DNA of 64,000 nt from Bradyrhizobium sp. CSA112 (GTDB lineage: Bacteria > Pseudomonadota > Alphaproteobacteria > Rhizobiales > Xanthobacteraceae). The stretch lies in NCBI RefSeq assembly GCF_029051645.1, contig NZ_JAACFS010000027.1, positions 44,369-108,368 of the forward strand, given 5' to 3'. Below are positions 54,393 through 63,530 of this stretch, one piece after another. The first letter of the stretch is position 1. Every line of letters begins with the position of its first letter. Under the pieces are notes generated by a model. It was given only the letters and a program-made list of their open reading frames with translations. It searched no databases and was not told where the DNA came from. The position numbers and the translations under genes are program-made.

Positions 54393-55515
54393 CCAGACCT
54401 CGGCTCTTTGCTGATACCAGGAAAAAATTGGCGAGACGATGCTGCTCCAGTGCTCGTTCAACTGGCCGAGGAGGCGGCAGCTAACGCGGTAGCTATCGAG
54501 CGGCTCAACCGCGAGCTCCCCGACGAACAGCGACTGCTCCACGCTGATCACCTCGCGCGGCATCGCGATCCGGCACCCCGAGAGGACCTCGAAACGACCT
54601 TCGTCGATTTGTGGACATATGAGAGTAATGGGGATTTGGTCTCAGATACGGACGCGGTAGTCGAGCGCTCCCCTGAGCGAGGCTTCATACCTGGCACCGA
54701 GGTCAGCCAGAGGAGGCCTACTTTCGTTGTTCGCAAACGTTGTAGGCAGGTGCGCTATCTCGCTCCTGGAGAACTCGAACGCATTGAACCGCTCGCCTCG
54801 GTTCTGCGGCTACCTCGGTTCGATGGCCCCGGCATGCTGTTCGACCGCGGTCGGGCAGTGGAGCCCGCGCCGCGCAGGGAACTACTCGAGCTTGTCCAGC
54901 TCCCGAGGCCATCGCCAAGCCAGCCAGCACCGAGGCCGCCTGATTGCACGGCACGATTACAGCAAGTCTGTGTACGACTGGTCGGCCTGCCAGCGCCTGC
55001 TGCAGATCACGCATGATTTTTCGAAGCCGCCCTGTGAGTGCCGAGGCTGCTTGGAGCAGGCCGCAATACAAGGAGCTCATGCTGTGCACGCCATTACCAC
55101 AGCCGATGGTGCCAGAGCGCACCACGCCGCTGCTACCATCCATTGCGCGCCTGTCACGTCAGCCACCGCGACCAGCGGATCGCAGGATTTGATCTCCGTC
55201 CGGGCTCGTGATGCAGCGCGCGAGGCAGTGCTGCGCTTGCCGGGCGAAGAGGCTGCACGACAGAGAGTTGCCCAATCTTGGGGCGCCGTCATCGAAGCAT
55301 TGAATAACCGAAATCAATCGCCGCCGGCGGGCACGGTTCGATAAAAGCTGCCGGCGTCCGCGCGCCGGAGCGGTCCTCAGACAGCCGCTCCGGCGCCACG
55401 TTTCGATCAACGACATTGATGGAAGTACGCTTGTACCTTCAGCGCGCTGTAACGGCCTAATTCTCAACATACTTACCGGCCACCAAAACGATTGGGCGGG
55501 GGCCATCGGGGGGAA
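54393..55515. other. 1.1 kb without a supported gene
   Basis: Frames on both strands are open here, but none shows a recognisable domain, a good start, or consistent codon use. The minus frame of the desaturase is open back to about 54641 and may be an N-terminal extension. Plus-strand frames look like GC-driven shadows. A hairpin at 55362 to 55396 is listed separately. Confidence 0.5.
55362..55396. terminator. GC-rich hairpin, possible terminator
   Basis: GCGCCGGAGCGG (55362 to 55373) pairs perfectly with CCGCTCCGGCGC (55385 to 55396), loop 11 bases. On the plus strand CACGTTTCG follows; there is no long T run. No clear gene ends here. Confidence 0.4.
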
Positions 55516-55722
55516 ATGATGGCCATTAAAAATGTCGTTATTCCGCTGGAAGATGCGTATCTAGAGGCCGCGGCCAAAGAACGTGGGATCTCCCGAACCA
55601 AGCTGGTGCGGGTGGTCATGCAGAAAGTTATTCGAGAAGACCTGGTCCCACAGCTTCTCGATGACGATGACCTGACCGAGCCGCTTCAGCCAAGGTATCG
55701 GCGCTTTCGAAATTCGGCCTAG
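55516..55722 (+). CDS. Small hypothetical protein, ribbon-helix-helix-like
   Basis: A 68-residue protein. The ATG at 55516 follows a purine run (GGGGGGAA) and is preferred to an upstream GTG-type start. The layout is a short strand (IKNVVIPLED), a helix (AYLEAAAKERG), a turn (ISRTK), a second helix (LVRVVMQKVIREDLVPQLL), and an acidic then basic tail. Strand-helix-helix with I-S-R-x-x-L is the pattern of small ribbon-helix-helix DNA-binding proteins. That makes a regulator or antitoxin role possible. No toxin partner is visible next to it. Family assignment is tentative. Confidence 0.5.
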   Translation: MMAIKNVVIPLEDAYLEAAAKERGISRTKLVRVVMQKVIREDLVPQLLDDDDLTEPLQPRYRRFRNSA

Positions 55723-55740
55723 TTGGCGAACGTATCAAGT

Positions 55741-55845
55741 CTACAGCCGGTCGTGGTAAAGAAACTTACGAAGGTGCTGCTCGATCAGTTCACGAGCAGC
55801 CTCGAACACGCCTGGCGAAGGGCACACAGATTCAAGCATGAGGTG
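55741..55845 (-). pseudogene. Truncated copy of the small gene at 62731
   Basis: The minus strand reads LMLE, six or so unrelated residues, then VFEAARELIEQHLR, which matches the C-terminus of the intact 77-residue protein encoded at 62731 to 62964. The copy lacks the front two thirds and reads on a few residues past the usual end. It is a gene remnant left by duplication or insertion. Confidence 0.6.
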
Positions 55846-55940
55846 CTTGCTCGCAAAGCTAGTGCCGTCGTCTACCGCGGATCCAGAGAGCCGCCTACAT
55901 TCGCGCAACTAGTTCGCTAAGTTCATTTCAAGCGGTGAAG

Positions 55941-56462
55941 CTAAAGCAACTCAACGCGAACTTGGACCACGCCGCGGTCTGTGATCCCCAGGCTGCGCGC
56001 GGCGCCGAGCGAAAGGTCGACGACCCGACCGCGTACCCACGGTCCGCGGTCAGTGATACGAACTACCACAGACTTGCTGCTCGCAAGATCAGTTACGCGA
56101 ACTCTGGTGCCGAACCGCAGGCTTCGGTGAGCTGCTGTCAATTCATCCCGCTTGAACTGGGAGCCGCTAGCTGTTTTTCCTTTCGAATATGAGTAGTATG
56201 AGGCCTTTCCGGAAAGAACCCGATTGGAAGATCGACCGGTTACGCGATCTTCCGACGATCGCGTCGACTGTCCTCCGACTTGGGATTGCTCTGTTGAATT
56301 CTGCTTGATCTGGTCGGGTGCTCCGGCAGGAGCTGGTTCTGCGTGCGCCTTTGGAATGATCGACCATCTCTCGTTGAAGCTCTGAGCCGCAGCGGAATTT
56401 ATATGTACGCCCAACCAGGCAGGGACTGCGGCAATCGCGACAACTCTAAATAGAAGACGCAT
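55941..56462 (-). CDS. rlpA: RlpA-like double-psi beta-barrel protein
   Basis: A 173-residue exported protein. The ATG at 56462 is used because GAGG lies six bases before it; a GTG four codons earlier is less likely. The signal peptide covers residues 1 to 26 (ending SAAAQS). A Ser/Gln-rich linker runs to about 80. Residues 84 to 172 are the RlpA double-psi beta barrel: GKASYYSYSKGKTASGSQF, LTAAHRSLRFGTRVRVT, VVVRITDRGPW and GRVVDLSLGAARSLGI. RlpA-type proteins act on or bind denuded glycan strands of peptidoglycan at the septum; no SPOR domain is present here. No cysteine for lipidation is seen at the signal end, so it is probably soluble in the periplasm. Confidence 0.87.
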   Translation of the reverse strand: MRLLFRVVAIAAVPAWLGVHINSAAAQSFNERWSIIPKAHAEPAPAGAPDQIKQNSTEQSQVGGQSTRSSEDRVTGRSSNRVLSGKASYYSYSKGKTASGSQFKRDELTAAHRSLRFGTRVRVTDLASSKSVVVRITDRGPWVRGRVVDLSLGAARSLGITDRGVVQVRVELL

Positions 56463-56953
56463 GATCCACCTCACAAACTATTGGAAAACAAACGGACAAC
56501 GCAAATTCATGAAGCCGTGTTCCCGCTGGTTTAAAACCTCCAGCGCTCTGAGCGGTGACAAGTTACCGATGATTCTAGATATGCGGAGAAACCGCGTTTG
56601 GAGGCGCTGCAGCAAGAACGACGAATTTGTCTCCCCAACTGTTTCGTGAGAGTAGAGCGGTTTAGAATTAGCGGGCGGACCGCTTGCTTGCGCTGATGCT
56701 CCGGAAGCTCTACGGGGACAAATCCCCGAGGCAAAAGGGATGGCCCTCCTTTTCATGCGGTGATCGAACTGCTTTAGGAGCTCACCCGCCTCAGCAGCGC
56801 GCGCGAGTTGGCTTGAACTGGCATTATCGCGCGGCATCGCACTATGACTTTTCCTGAGACCGTCGGCCCGGACGGAGCGGAGCACAAAGCCGACGGCATG
56901 ATTGGTGCCTCCGGGAAATCGAAACTGGAGTTGCTTTTCGCACTCGCGGCCAT
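56463..56953. other. Gene-poor stretch, 491 bp
   Basis: No frame has a convincing start and product. The segment contains the promoter side of the RlpA-like gene at its left end. No repeat or RNA gene was noticed. Confidence 0.5.
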
Positions 56954-57040
56954 TTGAAACGGCGCGAATTCATCGCCTGTGCTGCCGGGACGGCGATGCT
57001 GCGGCCTCTTGCTCTACGCGCGCACGATCCTAAGCATACG
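56954..57040 (+). pseudogene. Orphan Tat-type signal-peptide fragment
   Basis: A TTG-started frame begins KRREFIACAAGTAMLRPLA, then LRAHD. This is very like the R-R-E-F-I Tat leader of ABC-type exported binding proteins common in this bacterial group. The expected mature domain does not follow; after about 25 residues the sequence is unrelated. It looks like the broken front end of such a gene. Confidence 0.5.
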
Positions 57041-57144
57041 GATCGACGTACCAGAAGGAAGGAGACATCAAGCTGGGATCATGATCTTCGGATGATTGGC
57101 CCAATGCGGCTAACAGGCCAACCGTTGACGGTTCGATTTTGACA

Positions 57145-57905
57145 TGGGTAGGCCCTCAAGAAGGTGGATCTTCGACGGCCAGAGACGTGCAGCAGAGCGT
57201 AGCACTCAAGCGATCCAGTGAACTGACGGTTTCGACCCTGGCACAGTTGCAGGCGGACTAGATATTCGGGCCCGTCACTATCGCTGCAAACAACGTCACT
57301 CTCCGTAGATGCAGGATCAGGACAAACGCGGCTGCAGTAGTGAGCATAGCAGAAGGCGTCACCGGCGCAGTGGTGAGGATTGCTACATCGACGGCCTCGG
57401 CACCTGGTTTCGGCATTCGCGGTCTCGGCACCTTCCGCCGCAACAACATCGTCAGAGTTGGCAACGGATCGGCTGCAAAAGGCGCGGGGCAAGCATCGGT
57501 CTTTGCCGACAACTGGGTGCATTCGATTCTTTCGCGAGGCACTCCACACTATGACTGCGTCCAGATTGACGGGGGAAAAGCAGACATTCTAATCTCTCAT
57601 AACAACATGGTGAACGAGCATAACCAGACATCCGCGGTCATGATCGACAAATTACTTTGGAAACGTATCGGATGTAGTAGTCGACAATAATCGCCTGACC
57701 GGCGGTGGATATCCCTGTTACTGTGACGCGGAGCAAAATCTGTCCAACACTATCAGCCGCGTCTCGTACACACCAACAATGCCTCGGTATAGGCGTTGGT
57801 TACGGCTACACCTATTTCGCACTGGTACGCCAGTCTTTACCGGCAATGTCGACGACGGGACGGGCGCAGCAATCGAGGTCGAAAGCCTGCCGGCAATGTC
57901 AGATA
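57145..57905 (+). pseudogene. Decayed right-handed beta-helix (pectate-lyase-like) protein
   Basis: Pieces of one beta-helix protein can be read through three frames in order: GFDPGTVAGGLDI, then FGPVTIAANNVTLRRC, DCYIDGLGTW, GIRGLGTFRRNNIVRVGNG, DNWVHSILSRGTPHYDCVQ, ISHNNMVNEHNQTSAVMID, NYFGNVSDVVVDNNRLTGGG, and finally TGTPVFTGNVDDGTGAAIE. The N-x-V-T-L and D-N-N-R-L repeats are those of parallel beta-helix surface or polysaccharide-active proteins. At least three frameshifts and an internal stop separate the pieces. The gene is inactive unless sequencing errors are clustered here. Confidence 0.65.
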
Positions 57906-58010
57906 TGAGCTTCATTCCAGCATCTCGCACCAAACATCAGAGTTGTAGCGCTGTTATTGAGCCGTGGTGCCGCTCATCGCCTCACCGGTCACAGTTTCTT
58001 GGCCCCCGGC

Positions 58011-58933
58011 TCAGGGGTCGGCTGACAGCAAGTCTGCCCAGGCTCTCGCGACCTTCTGTTCTCCTGATGAGCCGAAATGGCAATCGTCGTACCGATCCAG
58101 ATCGTCAAGCAAGGCGTCCGAATTAACTCCGCTTTTCAGATTGGCACCGGGATTGGGAAGCGCCAGTTGAGCGCGCGCTACCGGGTTATCAGCAGAGTGG
58201 AAGCGCGTTCCTCCGTTGCTTGCCCCCAAGCATTTCGTCGCGATGGCAACGTATACCGGCGCCGCCACGTTGTAAGATCTCAACGAGTTAACCAGCGACA
58301 AGAAGCGGTCACGGTAGTCCTTCTCGCTCGTTCCCTTTACGTAGTCGATCTCACCTTGCACCCAGAGTACGTGCGTCACACGATGCCCTTGCCGCTGCAG
58401 ATGGCTCGCGGTGTCGGTCATGATTGCGTTCAAATCGCCTCCCGGCCTCCAGCGGGAGACCTCAGAGCCGCTTATGGACACGGGAGCCAGTACGACTTGG
58501 TCGAACGATCCCCGTTCCAGCAGAAGATTGCTGAGCTGGGTCCAATACTCGCCGGCGATGCCGTCAGATCCCAGCAGGGGCGACGCGGCGACGTAGCATC
58601 GTCCATCGAAAAAATTCACATCTCTCCGTGTTCCGAGCGGAACCGCTGCCCCCCGTGATTTCCAGCGTTGGACTGCCCGATCAGCAGCAGCACGGCTGTA
58701 CGGTTCGTCTGCTCCGGGCAGGTGACAGCTTTCTTCTGATCGCCCGAAACGAGCCGTCCCGTTTGATCAAACGTGTAGAGGTCTTCAGGAGCCGTCCTTC
58801 CCGCGACACCAGCCTTCAACGCTTGCAAAAACGGAAACGGAAATAATTGCTGGCGAGCGCTATACGCGCCAAACAAATACGTCGCTGTCAGGACAAGAAT
58901 TGCTGACAAAAACCTCACGGGCGACATCTGCAT
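58011..58933 (-). pseudogene. SGNH / sialate O-acetylesterase-like gene with frameshift
   Basis: Two minus-strand frames join into one protein. The first (58933 to about 58616) has a membrane anchor (residues 6 to 25) and the SGNH block I, LLLIGQSNAGNHGGQRF, then stops. The second (from 58619 to 58011) continues NFFDGRCYVAASPLLGSDG, VLWVQGEIDYVKG, and ends with the catalytic block DDCHFGSSGEQKVARAW. A one-base loss near 58615 would explain the break. The family removes acetyl groups from sugars. If real, the frameshift splits the catalytic Ser from the Asp/His pair, so the product would be inactive. Confidence 0.65.
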
Positions 58934-59631
58934 TCAGAACACCTGAAAGTTTGGCTTAGCGTTTTGGGAGATTAGCGCAACGATTGCTGGCGCGAAAAGG
59001 CCTTGGCGAGCGGTGCGTTGTTTCGACGCCCCGAGCGGGTACCACAGTTGCGGCCGTCATTTTGCTCTTCTGCGCGTGACTTTGAGCCACCTCTAGCTGG
59101 TGCCCTCACGGGCGCGCATGTCAATCTCCGGTCAAGCGCTTTTGCCAACGGACCTCTGCTGATCGCGCTGCACCGGTCTTGATATCGTTCGCGCAGCGGC
59201 AGAGCGCCCCGACTGGGCATAGTCGATGCAGATGAGGCCGACAGCATAGCGCGCCTGAAAGTCATTGGGGTTCGCGAGCAAATTTTAGGTACTGTCTATA
59301 CTTGACCTCCCATGACCAAGGGGAGCAAAGGCCGCGCCTGATCACCATCCTGTTGACCGGGTGAAGGAGGCCTTTCGCTGACGCCGGAACTGCATTTGAA
59401 GGGTCAGGGCTCCTTCCATAGTTCTCCGGCCGTGAACATAGTTCCGCCTTCTCGGTTGCGTTAAAAGCGCCGGTACAGTTCCGGGGTGAATTAAAAAAAA
59501 AGACGACGTGACGTGCAGTTGAATGCTCACCTTTGGAAGCTTCGTCGGCTCAAAACCGTCCCGTCGAATGTTAGTTCGTCGTAGCGCAGACGCGCGGTGG
59601 CGGGTGCCATTGCATTTGACACGGAGCACAA
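58934..59631. other. Gene-poor stretch, 698 bp
   Basis: No supported gene. Open frames on the minus strand (59342 to 59905) are the shadow of the next gene plus unstructured Arg/Ser-rich sequence. An A9 run lies near 59493. No RNA gene was recognised. Confidence 0.5.
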
Positions 59632-60399
59632 ATGGTTTCCACGCCGGACAACAAGTTCGTGGAAGGGCAGATCGAGAGCTGTCTTTCGAACCTGCTAAGC
59701 GAAGCGGGAGTGAACCCTTCGGCCCCACCGATCGCCATGAAGACGTCTCGCGCCCCGCGAGCAACGATTCATCGATCGGCGGGTTGGCGCTATGTGGTTT
59801 TCGTCGGCTCTCTCGTGACAGCATCCGTTTGTGGCGCTGCTTGGTGGTGGTCGTCCTCCGCTCATACAGCGATGATAGCCACCTCGGACCCAGCACCTCC
59901 GACACAGGCCGTGCCGACTGCCGTCGCCCTGTCTTCCGACTTGGCGCAGCAACTCCAACTGATGGCGCGCGATCTCGCTGCCTTGAGGCAAGCGGTAGAA
60001 CAGGTCAATGTGAGGCAAGAGCAATTGGTCCGCGACAATGAAAATGTCGCGAGCCAACTCAAGGCGAGCCATCAAGAAATGGCACGCAACAACGGTATCA
60101 TCGAGCAGGTCAAAGCAACCCAGATCCAGATGGCGCGCGAAAGCCAAACGCTCACCGAGCGGCTCAACGCAAGCCAGGAACAACTCGCCCGCGTCGTCGC
60201 CAACGCTTCTGAGCCAAAGGTGGTGCCTGCAGAGCCAAAAGTGAGCCCCGAAGAGCCAAAGGTAATGCCCGAGATACCACTGCCGCGTCCGCGGCAGTCG
60301 ACCAATGTCGCCCAGGCGCAAAAGCCGTCGCCAACCCCGGCCCGGCTGCAAGCCCAAAAACCTCAATCGCCATTGGCATGGCCGTGGTCAGTGCGCTAA
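59632..60399 (+). CDS. Membrane-anchored coiled-coil protein
   Basis: A 255-residue protein. Residues 1 to 50 are cytosolic and basic, and one membrane helix lies at about 53 to 74 (YVVFVGSLVTASVCGAAWWW). Residues 103 to 191 form a coiled coil built of near-repeats: DLAALRQAVEQVNVRQEQLV, NENVASQLKASHQEMAR, TLTERLNASQEQLAR. A segment with three EPKV repeats and a Pro/Gln-rich tail follow (about 193 to 255). It resembles hypothetical proteins I associate with Bradyrhizobium species. The repeated R-Q-E-Q-L and A-S-x-E-x-L-A-R heptads make the coiled coil firm. Function unknown; a scaffold in the periplasm is one option. It stands alone, with no close neighbours. Confidence 0.75.
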   Translation: MVSTPDNKFVEGQIESCLSNLLSEAGVNPSAPPIAMKTSRAPRATIHRSAGWRYVVFVGSLVTASVCGAAWWWSSSAHTAMIATSDPAPPTQAVPTAVALSSDLAQQLQLMARDLAALRQAVEQVNVRQEQLVRDNENVASQLKASHQEMARNNGIIEQVKATQIQMARESQTLTERLNASQEQLARVVANASEPKVVPAEPKVSPEEPKVMPEIPLPRPRQSTNVAQAQKPSPTPARLQAQKPQSPLAWPWSVR

Positions 60400-60850
60400 T
60401 GCCGTCTATGAGCCGGCCGAGAAAAAAACGAGCCGGCGCGGACGTGGGCAGCCCTTGACCACGCCCGGGGCATCCATCGGTGACGGTACAACGCGGTACG
60501 CACATCATGGATTGCTGACTCCATCGGTGATATGGGCCGCAAGGCGTGATGGCTGGGATGCGGCCGGGCACACGTTCCGAACTGGCAAACCTTGTTGCCG
60601 TCCATCGCGGACACAATTTCCTTCAGACGTGCTGCTGCCCTGACCACATCTCCCATAGCCGAGGCTGGCCCAGTAAGAGCTAAAAACTGCAAAGAAGGCC
60701 CCAAAGCAAGCTAAGCGAATTATCTGCCCGTCCTTGCACTCGGCGTCGTCAGCTTCGAAGTAGCCGCTGCCTCCGTCTCCCTTTTACATCTTGCCGCCCG
60801 TGCAGCACCGAAGACTCGAGGGCTGCCTTGATCTTTTCGGCATCGCCGGC
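60400..60850. other. Gene-poor stretch, 451 bp
   Basis: Nothing with a credible start or domain was found on either strand. Short frames are Arg/Pro-rich and unlike the genes around them. Confidence 0.45.
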
Positions 60851-61603
60851 ATGACACAACCCATCGATTACGACGCCCGCGGCCACATCATCCTAACCTG
60901 CCGCTGCATTCTCGAATCTGAGGGCAACGAAGGCGCATTCGCGGAGCCGTTCGTCAGCGCCGTGTACGGTGTCTGCAGCAAGCAATCATTTGCAGACCGT
61001 GGCCTCGATTTGATAGCCGCATTCGATCAAATCCCGCTTCAGGAGATCATTAAGACGATGCGCGGGCTCGATCTCTTCAAAGAGTCTAGCATCGGGCACT
61101 ACCTGTCGATGATCGTCGAAAACAAGGTGCGCAAAATCCTTTCCCCGCCGCAGCCAGAGCCGCCGCCGAAGCCGAGCAAGCGCGAGCGGCTCGCGGCGGA
61201 CAAGCAGGCGACCGCGGCGGCGAACAGACGGATCGTCGAGCAAAAAATCGAGCTTGGCCACAAGCTGGCGGCGCTACGGGACACCATACTGAGCAACCGG
61301 AAGTTTGGATCGGCTGTTCGTAAGCAGTTCGGACTCGACGATGCCCTGCAGGTCGCCGAGATGATGCGCGTGGCTCGGCGATACGGCGATAGACCCGAGA
61401 TCTACTCTAATGTCGGCTGGCGCGTTCTGACAGAGCTGGCTTCGTCGGTAACCTCAGACGAAGAGCATCGCAAGTTCGAGACCAGAATCTCGGCGGGCGA
61501 GCGCGTCAATGGTGCCGAGATAATCCGCGCTCGCGCGACAATTGGAGTTCGCACGCCGCGGAGCGCTAGGGACGAACGAGCAAACCACATTGGCAGTGGC
61601 TAA
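60851..61603 (+). CDS. Hypothetical protein, 250 aa
   Basis: The ATG at 60851 is used; the frame is open 20 codons earlier with a less likely start. Residues 1 to 90 look globular (ARGHIILTCRCILESEG, FAEPFVSAVYGVCSKQSF, FDQIPLQEIIKTMRGLDLF). A Pro-rich hinge (about 117 to 127, PPQPEPPPKPSK) leads to a long charged helix (128 to 160). The C-terminal part (VRKQFGLDDALQVAEMMRVA, YSNVGWRVLTELASSV, RVNGAEIIRARATIG) is helical and basic. I do not recognise the family. The basic C-terminal half could bind nucleic acid. It is flanked by gene-poor DNA, typical of mobile or horizontally gained segments. Confidence 0.6.
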   Translation: MTQPIDYDARGHIILTCRCILESEGNEGAFAEPFVSAVYGVCSKQSFADRGLDLIAAFDQIPLQEIIKTMRGLDLFKESSIGHYLSMIVENKVRKILSPPQPEPPPKPSKRERLAADKQATAAANRRIVEQKIELGHKLAALRDTILSNRKFGSAVRKQFGLDDALQVAEMMRVARRYGDRPEIYSNVGWRVLTELASSVTSDEEHRKFETRISAGERVNGAEIIRARATIGVRTPRSARDERANHIGSG

Positions 61604-61869
61604 CCGAAAGCGCCGGGAGGCCTACCCGAACTTCCCCCAGACGCACCAACGGCCTGCTGGCGCATGCCGAAGCGCGTGTTGACCGAAAATACCTGGGCGC
61701 GCATGTGCCCTGGTACCTCGCTCCGACGAGCCTGCGCGTGCGATGAAGGGAGCGACGGTTCCAATGTCGGCCACAATACATAGCCATCGGCTTAGCTGTG
61801 GACAACCGGTACATTTTGCTTGACCGTTACGGCGCTCGATAGCCCCGCAACAGTTTGGAGCGTTGTACT

Positions 61870-62334
61870 ATGAGTTTTACTGACGAACTGCTCGCATCGA
61901 AGTTTGACGGCATTGAACGCGATATTGGAGATATCATCCAAACTAGCAATCGCGCATTACCTTCAATCTCTATCGTTCCGAAAGACGACCATCCGCTTCC
62001 GAAAGGCCCGTTGCCCGACTACGTCGAGCACAAGGAGGGCGTCAATCAGGTCGGCAGACTATCCGCCGAAGCGGTCGTTCGCGAATACGATGCGGCCGTA
62101 AAGGAGATCGAAGCGCTCGGCGCCGAACTGACAGAGGCTGCCAAGAAGTGCGAGGCCACGGTTGCTGGCGTCCATACGACGGTCAGCGAGATCAAGGCAT
62201 TGGCGGCAAGCTATCGCGAGGAGGGCAAGCGCTACTTCTTGCAGATCGAGGAGTGTTCGCTAACGACATCTGAAGTGCGCGCGGTCTGCGAAGCGCTCAA
62301 GAAAAAAATATCTAAGGGCGCTATCGACGCCTAG
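61870..62334 (+). CDS. Hypothetical coiled-coil protein, 154 aa
   Basis: The ATG at 61870 is used. Residues 1 to 60 are mixed (FTDELLASKFDGIERDIGD, then a Pro-rich DDHPLPKGPLPDY). Residues 65 to 150 form an almost continuous amphipathic helix: AVVREYDAAVKEIEALGAEL, KKCEATVAGVHTTVSEIKAL, YREEGKRYFLQIEECSLTTS. This heptad-like pattern suggests a coiled coil or helical bundle. No signal peptide or membrane segment is visible, so it is cytosolic. I do not recognise a named family. Confidence 0.65.
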   Translation: MSFTDELLASKFDGIERDIGDIIQTSNRALPSISIVPKDDHPLPKGPLPDYVEHKEGVNQVGRLSAEAVVREYDAAVKEIEALGAELTEAAKKCEATVAGVHTTVSEIKALAASYREEGKRYFLQIEECSLTTSEVRAVCEALKKKISKGAIDA

Positions 62335-62730
62335 TTGTCGGTGGTTTTGGTCTGACCGCGACGTCCATCGTCGTGGTCGGCCAGCGTAGTATTATCACAA
62401 CCAGTGACGGTTGATCTTCGCGTCGGTTATTCCAGAACGTCATACCCAAAGGCTACTCCTTCGGGATCGTTTTCCGCGGCGTCGGCATTTGCGAAGACCT
62501 TGAGGTGGTCGGCGTCTCCGACCCGCTTGCTGGTGTTAACATAGACAACGACGGTCATCGCAAGATCACCCTGTAAGCCTTGGGTTTCTCGCCTCGGAGA
62601 TCCATCCTGATGATATTGGCAGCGATCTCCCGAGCTTAGAGTGCCTCAACGCGAGGCGGCTAGGCAAGATCAGCGAAGAAAACACCACGTCGTCGGCGGA
62701 AGTAACGCTCCGCTCGGCGCAGCCGATGGT
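62335..62730. other. Gene-poor stretch, 396 bp, with an orphan frame
   Basis: A plus frame without any start codon is open from 62415 to 62576 and reads GYSFGIVFRGVGICEDLEVV, then SDPLAGVNIDNDGHRKITL and a stop. It looks like a gene end cut off from its front. A short near-inverted repeat (GACCGCGACG and CGTCGTGGTC) lies at about 62353 to 62377. Nothing else is supported. Confidence 0.4.
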
Positions 62731-62964
62731 CTACGGACTCCGAAGATGTTGCTCGATCAGTTCGCGAGCGGCCTCGAACACGTCTGGCGAGGAAGTCATG
62801 ACCTGGTTAGTCTCAAGCATCAAAAGCGCCTGCTCGTAGATCTCATGGCCTTCCTCGTCGGTGATGAGATGATTGCGGATCATCGACTGAATCATTGCCG
62901 CTTGCATGGCGCCGGCCATCAGGCTTGACGCTATGGCCAACTCGAGCGCAGAGAGCTCCTTCAT
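62731..62964 (-). CDS. Small helical hypothetical protein, 77 aa
   Basis: The ATG at 62964 is preferred to one 27 codons upstream because AGGGG-type bases lie before it and the protein then starts KELSALELAIASSLMAG. Residues 6 to 30 are a moderately hydrophobic helix rich in Ala and Met (AIASSLMAGAMQAAMIQSMI). Residues 35 to 77 are acidic and helical (TDEEGHEIYEQALLMLET, VFEAARELIEQHL). No named family is recognised. A truncated copy of its C-terminus occurs 7 kb upstream at 55741 to 55845, so this gene lies in DNA that has been duplicated or rearranged. It is the intact member. Confidence 0.7.
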   Translation of the reverse strand: MKELSALELAIASSLMAGAMQAAMIQSMIRNHLITDEEGHEIYEQALLMLETNQVMTSSPDVFEAARELIEQHLRSP

Positions 62965-63281
62965 CAAACGCCCCTGTGCAAAGTCAAACAAGTTGACACA
63001 GGGTAGAAACTTGGGAGACCGCCGAGCGGTTCCAAAGGCGATCATTTGGCGCCTTCAACCCCGAGTCTGCAAGCGGCGGAACTGGCTCGGGGTTTTCCTA
63101 TCTTCCCGCTCTGTGCACTATCGTGCAGACGTTTTGTCGGGGCACCAGACGGGTACCCACTACCCTGTCTGGCTGTTTGAAAATGGGAATACTTGTATGG
63201 CCTCGGCGCGGGACCCCGCTCTGGGGCCATTTTTATTCACGATAGACAGCTCTCTGTCCGTTTCAACCTCGCAGGAACATT
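62965..63281. other. Intergenic stretch, 317 bp
   Basis: It holds a hairpin at 63057 to 63096 and, further on, a GC-rich stretch ending in ATTTTTATT near 63230 that could be another terminator. No gene is supported. Confidence 0.45.
63057..63096 (+). terminator. Hairpin with T run
   Basis: AACCCCGAG (63057 to 63065) pairs with CTCGGGGTT (63086 to 63094), loop 20 bases, followed by TT then CC. On the plus strand it has the form of a weak terminator. No plus-strand gene ends just before it. Confidence 0.35.
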
Positions 63282-63530
63282 ATGAAAGTAGTTATAATCA
63301 CGACCCTAGATCACGTCCGTTCCGAAATCGAGCACATGCGCGTCCAAGTCGGAAGGCAGCGTAAGGAAATCCTCCAGCTTCAGCGCGCCGGCATATCGAC
63401 TGCATCGGCGGAGCTTTTGCTGGTGAGGATGCTAGCGAAGATTGAAGGACTGTGCGCCGAGCGCGACCGGCTCAGGAAGGAGCAGGATGGTCCGATGAAA
63501 GTGCGCGTGCTTGGCGGCCGGAGCTGGTGA
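63282..63530 (+). CDS. Small coiled-coil hypothetical protein, 82 aa
   Basis: The ATG at 63282 follows CAGGAAC, a fair ribosome binding site. After a short strand (KVVIITTLD) the protein is helical and charged: VRSEIEHMRVQVGRQRKEIL, then a turn at GISTASA, then ELLLVRMLAKIEGLCAERDR. Two helices joined by a turn suggest a helical hairpin. No signal or membrane segment is present. The stop overlaps the start of the next small frame (TGATG), so the two were an operon. No named family is recognised. Confidence 0.65.
   Translation: MKVVIITTLDHVRSEIEHMRVQVGRQRKEILQLQRAGISTASAELLLVRMLAKIEGLCAERDRLRKEQDGPMKVRVLGGRSW

Noticed and set aside
54144..55016. Plus-strand frame of 290 codons overlapping the desaturase
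   Set aside because: Its first part is antisense to the histidine-box desaturase, and the remainder has no domain or ribosome binding site.
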